Source: Trichaptum fuscoviolaceum (taxonomy: Eukaryota; Basidiomycota; Agaricomycetes; Hymenochaetales; Trichaptaceae). Taken from it: a stretch of DNA of 64,000 nt. The stretch is taken from NCBI GenBank assembly GCA_910574455.1, contig CAJSYZ010000005.1, positions 5,952,001 through 6,016,000 on the forward strand. The letters run 5' to 3'. The notes under the pieces were generated by a model, which saw only the letters and a program-made list of their open reading frames with translations, made no database searches and was not told the origin of the DNA. A program made the position numbers and the translations under genes. This document shows, in pieces, positions 13,624-24,154 of the stretch (position 1 is the first letter of the stretch; each line of letters starts with the position of its first letter).

Positions 13624-15516
13624 ATGATTATAGACCCGCTACATGACGATAAGCCCAAGGTCGCTGTTGGCGATGCGGAAGTCAGAGGCGAATCTGCTCG
13701 AACCGATGGCATCGACATCTCAAACCTGAACATAGACGATGATTTACCACCGCCGTCGTACGATGCAGTGGCTACCTTCCCTGTTCCGCATCCCCAGCTG
13801 CAATCGGATGTCCAGGTGTTTTACAATGTCCCCCCTGAGCATACACCACCCGTCGATGTCAAAGACCGTTCGCTGTTCTCGGAGGAAAGGGAACCTCGAA
13901 GCAATCTCCATCGGTCTCCAAGTGCGTTTAGCGCGTTCTACAGCACACCTGGCTCTAGTGGTTCACGCCCTGGCCCTTCATCGGAGCGCCTGATTCCTAA
14001 CAATGGTCCTGCATCGCCCGGCGTAGTCCTTCTTGCGAGACCTGCCGGAGAAACTCTAAACTTTCCGCCTCTTGTGTTGCACTCGCGCTCGCAGCGCCTC
14101 TCGGATGGTTTTCATGCCATGCCCCCGCCAACAGACGTTCACCCACACCCATTTGTCACGTGTGACATTCGTGAACAAGACTGGACCTCATTCCTCGAGG
14201 CAATCAAGAACTCAGCTGCGGTGCAATCTCCTCCAGCCACCCCCAACGCTAATAGCTCCAGCTCGGGCTCGGGCTCGGGCTTCTCGCGATTTTTTAATCG
14301 GAGCAAACAGTCGTTGTCCTCGTCATCAAGCTCAGTAGCATTCCCAGCTGTTGGTCCAACTACTCAAGCTAATAGTTCTTCGTCGCGGACGCCTCAGAAT
14401 AATGCATCTCTTGAACCTGGTACGCTTGTGGACACTTGGAATGTACAGTTCTTTCGGCCCCGAGGGCTCGAAATTGTCCTGGCTCGGGGTGCGCGCAGGC
14501 TGAACGGACTGTCGAGCGCCGAACGTGCACGTTTGCCCCCGGATTTGGATTCTCGTGAGCACGAAGAACATTCGGAAGGCTATGCCAATCCAGATATAAA
14601 TTCAGCCGCCCGCGGTATGCAGCAGACATCGCAAAACCAGCCTCCGGCTCCTGCTACACCGGGAGGCTTCACACCACCTCCAGGTCCCCCACCTCCAGAT
14701 CAGGTCCTCCAACCCCATCAGTCACCAACCGGTCCTTCCGCGGGAGAAGCTCAATCCTACTACAATAGCCGCAGCTCACATCCCAACCAGCAATCTCCAG
14801 CGTATCATCAAGAGAATGACCACAGCGGTTCCGACAGTGACTCTGACGCTTCTTCAGATTACGACTCCGAGGATGAGCGTGACCGCGAAGCCCAACGCGC
14901 CTTACCCACACCCTTTTTTAATACGCGTGCAGAGCGCAGGGCATACAGGCAGCAGCTCCGCGCAGAACGCCATGCGCGACGAGCAGCGCGGAGTGATCAG
15001 ACGCACTATTCGCGTGGCTCAAGGCGTGCGGAGCGGAGACAAGAGAGGATGGAGCGAAAGATGTTCAGACTGCAACAAAAGATGGCACGGCGAGGGTACG
15101 GTGGACCTCCGTTGATGCAGGGTGGATATGGCTACGGACCAGGAGGGTATGCTCACGCAGGTCCACTCGCGATGCGCGGCCGTGGCGGTCCCCTTGGTAT
15201 TGGACCGTGGGGCCGAGGGGGCATGGGTATGCATATGGGCCGTGGTATGGGCCCGGGACCCTTCGGACTGGGTCCAGGACCAGGGTACGAGTACGGGATG
15301 CACGGAGGTCATATGGGTGGCGGGGTGGGCTTCGGTGGCCCCTTGGGACTGGTGATTAAAGGATTCGAAATGTTAATGAGTCGGGCAGATGAGAAGGGTG
15401 GTGATAAAGACAGCAGACATAACTCTTCCCGCGACTTAGGGGCGCATGACTCCAGCCCGTCTATTCCAGGCGAGGAAGGATATTATCGGTTGATTGTTGT
15501 CAAATTCCATCAATAA
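13624..15516 (+). CDS. Conserved-looking disordered protein with PPxY motif
   Basis: A single open frame of 630 codons; product not recognised. Near residues 42-46 is PPPSYDAV, a PPxY-type ligand for WW domains such as those of Nedd4/Rsp5 ubiquitin ligases. Two segments look folded: ITCDIREQDW-type sequence around residue 180 (DIREQDWTSFLEAIKNSA) and LVDTWNVQFFRPRGLEIVL near residue 270. Between and after them are Ser-rich and Pro-rich linkers, an acidic DSDSDASSDYDSEDERD patch, a long Arg-rich helix (RAERRAYRQQLRAERHARRA), and a Gly/Met/Pro-rich low-complexity stretch (GYGYGPGGYAHAGPL). The stop at 15516 may be read-through of a last intron, because the final residues (RLIVVKFHQ) look unlike the rest. 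Function unknown. Confidence 0.7.
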   Translation: MIIDPLHDDKPKVAVGDAEVRGESARTDGIDISNLNIDDDLPPPSYDAVATFPVPHPQLQSDVQVFYNVPPEHTPPVDVKDRSLFSEEREPRSNLHRSPSAFSAFYSTPGSSGSRPGPSSERLIPNNGPASPGVVLLARPAGETLNFPPLVLHSRSQRLSDGFHAMPPPTDVHPHPFVTCDIREQDWTSFLEAIKNSAAVQSPPATPNANSSSSGSGSGFSRFFNRSKQSLSSSSSSVAFPAVGPTTQANSSSSRTPQNNASLEPGTLVDTWNVQFFRPRGLEIVLARGARRLNGLSSAERARLPPDLDSREHEEHSEGYANPDINSAARGMQQTSQNQPPAPATPGGFTPPPGPPPPDQVLQPHQSPTGPSAGEAQSYYNSRSSHPNQQSPAYHQENDHSGSDSDSDASSDYDSEDERDREAQRALPTPFFNTRAERRAYRQQLRAERHARRAARSDQTHYSRGSRRAERRQERMERKMFRLQQKMARRGYGGPPLMQGGYGYGPGGYAHAGPLAMRGRGGPLGIGPWGRGGMGMHMGRGMGPGPFGLGPGPGYEYGMHGGHMGGGVGFGGPLGLVIKGFEMLMSRADEKGGDKDSRHNSSRDLGAHDSSPSIPGEEGYYRLIVVKFHQ

Positions 15517-15878
15517 GATGATCTACTGAAACGTATTCATGTACTTATTGTCTTACTCCATGTCTTTCTTCATAGTTTTATTTTCTTTCCTCCCTTCACA
15601 TGTATAATATGATATATATCTACTACTGATGTAGTCCTTGAATGGTCTAAGAAATGTGACGGAGCCCAATAGCAGAATACATATGGGGAAAATGCGACTG
15701 CACTGATGAGGATTATTAAGACGTGGAGTGTATGTACATTGTATAATATGGTACAGCACGGGGGAACTATGAGTCTATTCAAAAGCTGGATTTGAACGAA
15801 GAATGTTATGCAGTCAATAAATTATAATTACTTCAATAACCCTCAATATATTCTCGTCTGTAATATAACGAGCGTATT
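15517..15878. other. Convergent intergenic region
   Basis: AT-rich, between two convergent genes. It should contain both 3' UTRs and polyadenylation sites. No gene seen. Confidence 0.5.
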
Positions 15879-17939
15879 TCATCTGTTTAGGTTACTGCGC
15901 AGACGAATCTTCTCTCCGTAGAAGTAGATCCAGATGGGGAATGGAATCCCAGTGATGATGGCGAGGCCAGCGAGCAACGAATAGCCCGGTCCGTTATGCA
16001 GAGCGTCGAACATCTGCTCACCGAACAGGGGAAAGGCGAAACCAAAGACAGAACGAAGGACAGTGGCAGCGGCGATGGCTGAAGCCGCGTACCGGAATGA
16101 GTCGACGAGATAGAGAGTGATCGGAAGGAATGCGCCCATCATCGCGAAGCTGAAGATGCCTGCACCGATAATTGGCATGATCCAGTGCACAGATGCACGG
16201 GCTGACCATCCGTACCACCTTTAAGAGGGTAAATTGTCAGATACTCCAAGATAAAGTTTGGGGGTAGACAATACATACAGAAGTCCGACTGGGACGAAGA
16301 AACTGATGATGATTAGAGGCGGAATACGCATCTCCGGAGTTGCGACGCCGTTATTCCTTCTCACAAGCTAAATGAGGTTGATCAGCGCGTGAGTGAGTAA
16401 AGCGGTGGTATCTGAGATTGATACATACCGTGAGGTATATCCTGTTGGCAACAACTGCACCATACACGGTTGAAATGACAAACCCGACACCGGGCCCCAG
16501 GTAGGCCTATATTTATATGTGAGTGAGTGGTACGAAGTGTAAAATGACATCGCAGCTTACCAAACCAGAGGTTCCAGTAGTGAACCCGTAGGTCTCGGTA
16601 AACAGTATAGGGAAAGTTGCAAACATGAGATAGTAATAGCCGTACATGCTGAGGGGACAGAATGCGTAAGCTTGGGAGGCGACTAAGGAAGATGGAGCGG
16701 GATGCTTACAGTGCCATGTAGAAGCTAAGGATGAAGACGATGAAACTTCCGAAAAGAAGATCAAATGGCCTGGTCATGTTAACCCATAAGACATGCTTGA
16801 AGTCCAAGTGTTGTTCAAGGAGAATGTCGTGCTCTGCTGTCTGAACTCCTGAGGCTGCGATTTCCTTCTTTGCACGTCTGATGCGAATGACGGGGGCGTA
16901 TGTCTCTTCCAGAGTAAAGAGCCCAACTACCGCGCAACCGCCGGAGAAAATGGCAATAACAATAAAGGTCCATTTGTAGCCAATTGTCATAGCAATGAAA
17001 CCGCCAGCGATAGGGCCCACAGACGGTCCGATAAGAGGTCCTAACGTGTATATAGCCATGGCGAGGGCTCGATCTTTTGTGGAGAATAGGTCGCCAATAA
17101 CTCCACCACCTACAGCAACGGGTGCACTGCCTCCCAGTCCCGCTATTCATGCGCGTATTAGCAAGTCATTAGTGAGATAAAACTGACTGAGTTGACTTAC
17201 CCAGGAAACGGAATATAATCAAGGATGCCGTGTTAGGTGCAAAGGCACAAGCGAGATTGAACACAAGGAAAAATAGGTTCGAAAGGTGCAGGACCTAGAG
17301 CCACAGAACAATCAATGACTGTAAACATAAGTAATTAGGAAGATACGCACCCATTTACGACCTACTATCTCTGTCAGAGGGCTCAGTATAAGTGGGCCAG
17401 TCGCATAAGCCAGCAAGAAGATAGAAAGCGTCATGTTAAGGACCGTAGGAGTTGTGATGCCATAATGAACGGCGATGTCTGCCAGTCCCGGCGCCATCAT
17501 AGAACTGACATGGAGAATGAGTAAAGAATTGAGAAACTCAAACGAGCACATACCTAGACACGGGTGATATGAAAGTATACAAAGACACCTGGACGAGAAT
17601 TAGCTCTGGTTTTAGATTTCTAGCGTCGATCATTCATACCATTAGCGCGACTTTCCACTTCCTTCCCGATGTCCAGTTTCTCGGATTGATAACGTCGTGC
17701 TCCCAATCCTTGTCCATTCTCTCCAGCAACTCGGTATACTTGTCTTCGGGGAGAGCCGACTCGCCCTCCCCGCCATGGGGAACATTCAGCTCCTTACTAG
17801 GCTTTTCCGAGTCGACTTTTTCCTTGTTTGCCTCGAGATCGCGTTGGTCTTGGTCCACAATGGTCAGCCGCGACTCAGAGAACTCTGGAGGTGCGACATG
17901 CTCTGTTACCGGCGTCAGATTGGTTGCACGAGCTGCCAT
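15879..17939 (-). CDS. MFS transporter, DHA1 drug:H+ antiporter type
   Basis: Major facilitator superfamily exporter of the 12-TM DHA1 (TPO1/FLU1-like) type, expected in the plasma membrane to export drugs or metabolites. The start MAARATNLTPV at 17939 leads a hydrophilic tail with the family's DWEHDVINPRNWTSGRKWK block just before TM1. Membrane segments follow across at least seven exons. They include LILSPLTEIVGRKWV (loop 2-3 signature, G-x3-D/E-x2-GR+), AMAIYTLGPLIGPSVGPIAG (antiporter motif C region in TM5), GYKWTFIVIAIFSG, VNMTRPFDLLFG, MYGYYYLMFATFPILF, ASVHWIMPIIGAGIFSF, and FGFAFPLFGEQMFDALHNGP near the end. It closes IYFYGEKIRLRSNLNR. All expected motifs are present and in order, so it looks intact. 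It is not adjacent to the polyketide genes, and its substrate cannot be told. Confidence 0.92.
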
Positions 17940-19627
17940 GACCTGGGCAAGTGGATGGAGGCAAGGGGGAAGCGGACGGTGACAATTTGAGGGGCATACT
18001 GGAGCGTTCGCTTTAGTATGAAACTATGAAGCCTTGACACTGGCACTGTGAGGTCAGCTGCACGAACTTTAATACGATAAAAGGGCAATTCGGAGCTTAC
18101 GGGACCACATTACTCTAGCATACAGGCGTAATCCGGTCCATGACTTCTTCTTGCCGAAAAAGGCTCTTGGCTGTGCCTTATTTCCTTTTATGGAACATAG
18201 TGTTGTGGGTGGACTGCCAAATAAGGAAGAATATGCACCCCTTAAGAAGAATATGTTCGAATGGCGCCGAGTACGTCAGCATCATTTGCTTCTACATCCA
18301 ATCGGAATCAAAAGGCGCGATTTCTGTAGTCGATTATCAGCTATTCTGCCATCCAACATCCAACCTTATAACGTCATCTTTCTCACTTACGCGGGTCCCA
18401 GCAAAAGCAGGAAAGCACTGCTTATGACTTTGGTAGTTGGAGCTGATGTTTCAAGTTGATGGACATCAAAGTTGACAGGGCTGCCTGTAAAGAATTTCGT
18501 AAGGGGTCAATGAACTGTATGAACAAACGTTAGTAACGGACAATGTACTCGATTGGCCATCATACATGTCGCCGATTTTAGTGAGTGTATCAACGAGGAA
18601 ACACTCTAAACCCAGTTGCATTAGAGGTCCCGCAGCGCCCAGGTGACTCACCGGGACTCAGGTACGTGGACAAGGTAGTAAGCGTGATGGTGTTGTGGGC
18701 TGTGAGGAAATAAGATTAAATTACGAGCCGGAGGGCTTGTGGAAAGAAATGGGACACGCACGTACTCTTATATCATAGCTATGACTTGATATATCCGAGT
18801 ACATATTAAATGCTTGAGAACTTTGAATAACAGGCCAAGGGACAGTCCAGCTCGCCTTGAATAAGGATTTGGTAAATTTGTTCTCGGTAAGTATCTGCTC
18901 ACTGGCACTGCCAGTGGCAGTGTACCAAGTTACTTCCGCAGATGCTCTGGTGTCAGAGACACATTCGAGGGGGCATTTCTTGGTAAATTCTTGCGCTAAA
19001 TTAGAGTAGAGAAAGAGGACCCGTACGATTTCTTGTCCTCTTCCAGGCTCTTTGTCTTTGATACTCGAGGTGAATGAATCTCAACCTGCAAAGAGGTGCT
19101 TGAGTCTTCAGCCCGTGAGCAGCTTGAACTTCAACTTGAAGTTGGAGGCTGAGAGTGCGGCCGCTTACTAAGCCGATCCATGGTGGGAACTATGTAGTTA
19201 TTGAACGGAGAAGCTCTGTCTCGACTCAACTCCCGCGTGGTATTTCAGACACTCAGAAATATCTCCGCGAGATGCTCACAGCGCAGCTTCACACTTCTAC
19301 AACCCGACAAAGAAAGGGCACTTCACCCAAATAAAATAAAATATTATCAGTTCATATCATGACATTTGAAACCATTTCAGGTCCTCTAACGTATTATACA
19401 CATTATATACAAGCTGTTCCTGTGTCATCATAGCTACTGAAATGTTCTAGAAAAGTAGGCAGGTCGTTAGACATGCATGCAATGACATTGCACATGCGGT
19501 CATGACTTTCATAGTCGAGTATCTTCGACAGGTCGTTATCCACGTTACTGAAGAGTGTTGTATACGGGCAAGGAACTCAATGCCAACTAGAAGAAGACTA
19601 TGAGTCAGTATCACCGGAACTGAGATT
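17940..19627. other. Long intergenic region with palindromic motif
   Basis: About 1.7 kb without a recognisable gene. Short frames at 18140-18460 (plus) and 18466-18651 (minus) have no family resemblance I can name. Notable DNA features are the near-palindrome at 18900-18918 (CACTGGCACTGCCAGTGGC), repeated in reverse complement at 56339-56357, and AACTTCAACTTGAAGTT near 19127-19143. These may be remnants of a small inverted-repeat element. Confidence 0.4.
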
Positions 19628-21780
19628 TCACATAGGTTTCCAGGGTACGTACATGCTAAAAAGTCATCAGATCCAGTTAAGCTGTCTATATCATATCATC
19701 TAGCAGAGAGCTACTCACCCGAGGATAGACATACTACACATGCCCGCGAGCATGCTCGCTATGGAGACGACCTGGACAATGATCGGCCCTTTTTTGAGTT
19801 GCGGGTCCATGACAAAGTCCGCTGCCAGCATCTCGATACACGACGCATAGATGAGCATCCCGGCGGACACAGCAGACATGATGCCTTGCACGAGCTTCGT
19901 GAAGTCTGTTCAAGATGACACGTTGTCAGAAATCTACTAGCTGTCCCCCTTTTATTAACAGATAGAATTGAAAAGACCAAAGAGGGAGAGGGGGGAATGA
20001 GAATAACATATTACGAACCTCCGACCTTTCCACTGGAGAGAGTCGCCATTCCCACGAAGATCCCAAACGGAACCGTCAATGAGAATAACAAACACAGGAT
20101 AGGTTTAAGGAGTGCAAGGAAGGGTACCTTTGTGGATGAGTTTGGCAAGACGGAGATGCGCACGCCGAGAGAAAGACCCTCGAAGAGCTGATGGAATGCA
20201 ATGGCGGTGAGTAGGGATGCTGATAGGCATATGCTAATGTCAGGAACTAGACTAGGGAAGGGAAATGTGACAAGGAGTACGCACTGAAGTCCGAACCAGA
20301 CTTCATGGACAACGTTAGTCCAATGACGAGTGAATGGAACATGATACCGGTTTGTAGGACCTAGTAAGCTACATTATCACCCTAATCTACGTCTGCAGAG
20401 TTGAGAAATGAACTCACAATTGTCGTAACGATCTGCCGTTTCTCGTCCACATGTACCTCATGTTCAATCTCTATGTCATCGTAATCGTCCATACCGTCCT
20501 GAAGTGATGCCGAAGTAGCCGACAAAGGCTGAATATGATCATGGTAATCATGAGCAGCTATCTGTTCGTGCGCATCCGCGGGGGAGTTAGGCAAGGCGTG
20601 AGCCAGGTCCGTCACACTTGGCGTCCTTCGAGCACGGATATTGTGATGGGGATGCACAAACGAGGACTCGTAGCGGTGATGGCCGGAGAAAAATGACGCT
20701 GATTCCGCGTCAACGGATTCCTGCGATTCTACCTCGGATCGCGCATAGCCACCGTTTTGAGTGAACTCGGGGTGGGCTCCGGATCCGAAAGAATGACCGC
20801 GTATCGATCCCGGTCGGACTTCGATCGCCGGGCGAGGAACTTGTGGCACCACACGCGCACCAGCCCTGTTAGTATTGAGGAGGGCAGTCGTCTCGGAAAC
20901 AGTATCACTGACGTTCCCATCTAAGGTACCGTCAGCGCCATCAACCGGTGGCGGGGACGCGGTTTCTTCCGTTTCCTGCAGGGGTGGAAGGGAAGCTATG
21001 GGTCTTTGTAGAGCGCCGTATAGGGTGGTCGTCGCATGTGTTGGCGCTTGGGTCGAAATCTGACTGTGGGTTTGAAATGATGCGTGAGAATGGGCATGGG
21101 TATGGTGAGGAGATTTGGTTGTGGCGGATGAGTTTAAGGGCGGCCAGTGGTGGTGGTGTCCCTGTCCGCCATCCTTGTCACTATTCCCACCTTCGAGGCG
21201 TTCTACGTATGTCATAGACACATCTGTAATTAAAATGAGGAAATATGAGAAATATTAGTAATGCAATAGTAGCAAGGCTTAGGGATCGAGAGTTCACATT
21301 CAATCATGAAAATGACCAGTAAGGAGCACAACCTAGAGAAGATAAGTTAGTGTTTTTGATATAAGGTATATGTGATAGGTGTTTACACAAGGAGACCGAC
21401 CCAATCGTGTATTGGGCCTTTTAGACTGAGGAGAGTAGCGAAAGCGTCTTGCAGAAGGTGTACGAAAGCGGTCGATAATATGACTCCTATACGAATTCGA
21501 TAAGACGAGAAAGCTGACGGTGCGGGAGGATGGAGGAGGACCTCAATCGCACCTGTACCGAAATGTTTGAGAACAAGGAAAATATTGCGATTGATTATAA
21601 GGGCGGGGACACGTCGCGATATTGTGGGAAATGATGCAGCTGGATACGCAGTTAGAACTCATTCTGCAGACAGAGCTGAAAGGTTCACTCACCGAAGAGT
21701 GACAACATCATAATGCCGACACTGGCTCCGACCTTTCTATGAATGTCACTCAAATCATACATCGCAAATGTGGCGATCAT
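19628..21780 (-). CDS. ZIP-family zinc/metal transporter
   Basis: Plasma-membrane divalent metal importer of the ZIP (Zrt/Irt-like) family. The proposed start MIATFAMYDLSDIHRKVGAS at 21780 enters TM1 (GIMMLSLF). Spliced exons continue with AASFPTISRRVPAL, LVLKHFGTGVILSTAFVHLL (TM3/TM4) and the LLVIFMIEY segment. A long variable cytosolic loop of over 250 residues, rich in His (GGQGHHHHWPPL, HHTHAHSHAS), follows; His-rich loops in this family bind zinc. The C-terminal half carries the diagnostic TM4-TM5 motifs FHSLVIGLTLSMKSGSDF and AFHQLFEGLSLGVRIS. The last exons read LIYASCIEMLAADFV, MDPQLKKGP and finally GMYVPWKPM, with a TGA at 19628-19630. Introns are short and consensus. The metal ligands (His in TM4, His-x3-Glu in TM5) are present, so it should be functional. 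The loop is longer than in yeast Zrt1. Confidence 0.88.
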
Positions 21781-22394
21781 TGGACACGCTTTTTGAGTGC
21801 AAGAGTTCGTTGTTGTGGAGTGAGGAAGAGAAGAGAGAGGTATCTTGGGCCAGAATTTGCGCGAGAATCGAATAGATGTTGACTTAAAAATGTTAGTCAA
21901 GACGGAAGAAAGGACGTGGAGGGCGACATCGAGGAGAGAACTAGACTGAGTTGAGTACCGCACCGGTCACTAAAGTTGGTCTTCCCGATTTATCAATGGA
22001 CAAATTTGGCCCTACAGCCTGAGATCCTCCGAGTCGGCTCCTTCCGAAACGTGGGAGTACTCAGGTCACTGCAGTGGTTTGTCAGCATTTCAGTACTACA
22101 TGAAGTTGAAGCAACAACACTAACGGTAGTGTTATCAGCTCTCTAACAATTGCACCACACGGCCTCAGAATGCCATTCTTTTTCCTCATGGTCTTGACTG
22201 AAAACAATCCTTGGTGTGCGCAGAAACCACGACCGAATCAAATTAACAACACGTCTATCTACCTTCCTATGAAAGGCGCCAACGTTGAACATTGGACAAG
22301 CGTCTAACCTCGCGTTCAAGTTGGTCGCGACTCATCACTGCTCCAACCGCTTCGAACGACGTGCCGCAGAATGTCAATAGCGCAAACGTTAGAA
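21781..22394. other. Intergenic region upstream of zinc transporter
   Basis: Contains the 5' region of the zinc transporter and the decayed left flank of the ABC transporter relic. No intact gene is seen. A segment near 22062 (CTCAGGTCACTGCA) recurs at about 56382. Confidence 0.4.
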
Positions 22395-22735
22395 GTCTGA
22401 GGAGTGGGTGAGGCTGGATCAAAGATCGGACTGGACACTATGGTGGAGAGCGGTGGTAGAAACTTGTTGGGCCAACGGCAACTTATTGCGCTTTCCCGTG
22501 CCGTTGTGCACAGTAGTAAGCACTTGATTTTGGATAAAGCCACCGCCGCTATGGTTGAGTCAATCGTATGTGCAACAAGAGCTTCTGCTAATTTTTTACA
22601 GACTACGATACAGATGCATCTATGCAAAAGACGCCACGCACCCAATTTAGCAAGGACACGGGATTTATCACTTTCGCACTTTGCTTGCGGACTATCATCG
22701 ACTACGACAAGATAGTATGTGCTTTTCAAGCTCGT
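22395..22735 (+). pseudogene. Relic of an ABCC (MRP-type) transporter, second nucleotide-binding domain
   Basis: Decayed piece of an ABC exporter of the ABCC/multidrug-resistance-protein family. The plus-strand reading contains IGLDTMVESGGRNL followed by LGQRQLIALSRAVV, which is the ABC signature region (family LSLGQRQL), and SKHLILDKATAAM, the Walker B segment with the catalytic acidic Glu replaced by Lys (family LDEATAA). Further on, in a different frame, is TIIDYDKIV, which matches the D-loop/H-loop end of this domain (HRL-TIIDYDKIVV). Only about 110 codons remain, with a frame change and no membrane domains or Walker A in the surrounding kilobase. It cannot encode a transporter. Confidence 0.8.
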
Positions 22736-23232
22736 TAGTAAATAAGGATTCATATCGGTTTCGGTGGAACGGTGGAGTTACCGGGCTTTAGATGAAATGT
22801 ATGGACATTTCTTGTCTAAGTATAACTGTGGAGGGTTCTGAAGGTGAATGCCAGAGCAGTCTAGTACTTAGTAACTTACCAAGTGAGTCTCACCGTCAAT
22901 GTCGGCTGTAATGATTACGTCATTACTTGGCCTTCCAAGTTTATAACTCACGGGCCAAGCTCGGCCCTACAAAGTGACGTCATGATGCAGCGTGGGATGA
23001 AGACGATGACGAGCCGAGGAGAAGGACGGGGTCGGGGCGGATTTGGGCTGTGGATTGACTGTTAAGGATGCTCCAGCGAAGAACAGTGCATGTGCGCGTC
23101 GTGGCGCGGACAGCTGCGTCATCTTGGTTTCATAGGTGACGCCCCTCCTCTCTTCGTACATCATATAAGCCGGCAATCCCTCTTTCTCGTTTTCAACTCA
23201 ATCGCGAATCTTTCCCCTCTTAACACACAACT
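22736..23232. other. Intergenic, promoter of small membrane protein
   Basis: No gene seen. A run of GC-rich DNA at 22970-23060 is followed by a TATA-like catataagc at about 23161-23169, some 65 bases before the ATG at 23233. Confidence 0.4.
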
Positions 23233-23546
23233 ATGGTTCGTACACTCCCTCGTCTCTCTTCCGCACCGTAGGCTCATCCTTGCTTTGATGTATAGGGATC
23301 AATATTCTCTGCCATCGGCGGTGCAATCATCTCCGTTATACAAGCCATTGCCAACGTCATCGAGACCATCGTCGGCGCAATAGTTCGAGTACGTTTCAAC
23401 AAGAATTTGTCCGTAAATCCTTCTGATTTATTCTATTACAGGTCATCGTCGCCATCTTCAACTTCATCTTCGACATCATCTGTTGTCGTTGTGGTTCACG
23501 GCGTAACAGGGGAGGCGGGGGGATGGGGAGATCATCCGCGTACTAG
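23233..23546 (+). CDS. Small (66-residue) hydrophobic membrane protein, three exons
   Basis: Short spliced gene. Exon 1 is just the start codon (23233-23235). An intron 23236-23295 (gttcgt...tatag) leads to exon 2, 23296-23388. A second intron 23389-23441 (gtacgt...ttacag) leads to exon 3, 23442-23546, ending TAG. The protein starts MGSIFSAIGGAIISVIQAIA, continues with NVIETIVGAIVRVIVAIFNF and IFDIICCRCGSRRNRG, and ends GRSSAY. It is almost entirely hydrophobic, with alternating Ile/Val/Ala, then a Cys-Cys-x-Cys cluster and a basic Gly-rich tail. I recognise the pattern as a small family seen repeatedly in mushroom genomes, function unknown; the Gly after Met and the Cys cluster suggest lipidation and membrane attachment, which is inference. 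The phase of both introns fits exactly. Confidence 0.8.
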
Positions 23547-24154
23547 TCGGCACCCACTGGCACGATCGAGCGTCTGGCTGGCATGTGTTCAAGGACCTTG
23601 ACGATCTTCACGATGTATATTTAGACATGTCATTTAATGCGCTTTCTATTAATGATTTTTGTATATTCTTTACATGATCAATCAATCAGTCTGCTTCTGC
23701 TTGAGTCGTTTAATTGTAAAACAGGTATCTTGTTCGTCAGTTGTTGCTTAACTTGTTCAATTTTTATCCTGCACCATACCTAGCCCTCCAAAATACTGGA
23801 ATGAGTCAATACTAATTGGAAAGCCCATCGGCGTTGAGTATCATTCTTCTACAGTCTCTGTCACGAGTATCGCTTCTCATCCAGGCACACCGTGTTGCTT
23901 CGCAAGCTGGCTTCATCTGCATTTGACACTGTAGTTTGGATCAGATTTATTTCCCACGTTGGATTTTCCCATATAGTTCGACTGTATTAATTTTCAGTAT
24001 AAGATTTACTAATTTCAAGATTGCATTCGTGATTTATTACATCGTGTTGCTTATACCAAGAATGTCATGGAAATCTACATAAAGTGTATCGTATCAAATA
24101 CACAATGCAGGTGTCTGGCCATTGTAGCGGAAAATGCTTACCCAGAGACATCAG
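23547..24154. other. Convergent intergenic region
   Basis: AT-rich 3' flanks of two convergent genes. I see no gene or clear repeat. Confidence 0.5.

Noticed and set aside
18140..18651. Short frames on both strands in the MFS-ZIP gap
   Set aside because: No family resemblance, no consistent splice model; left as intergenic.
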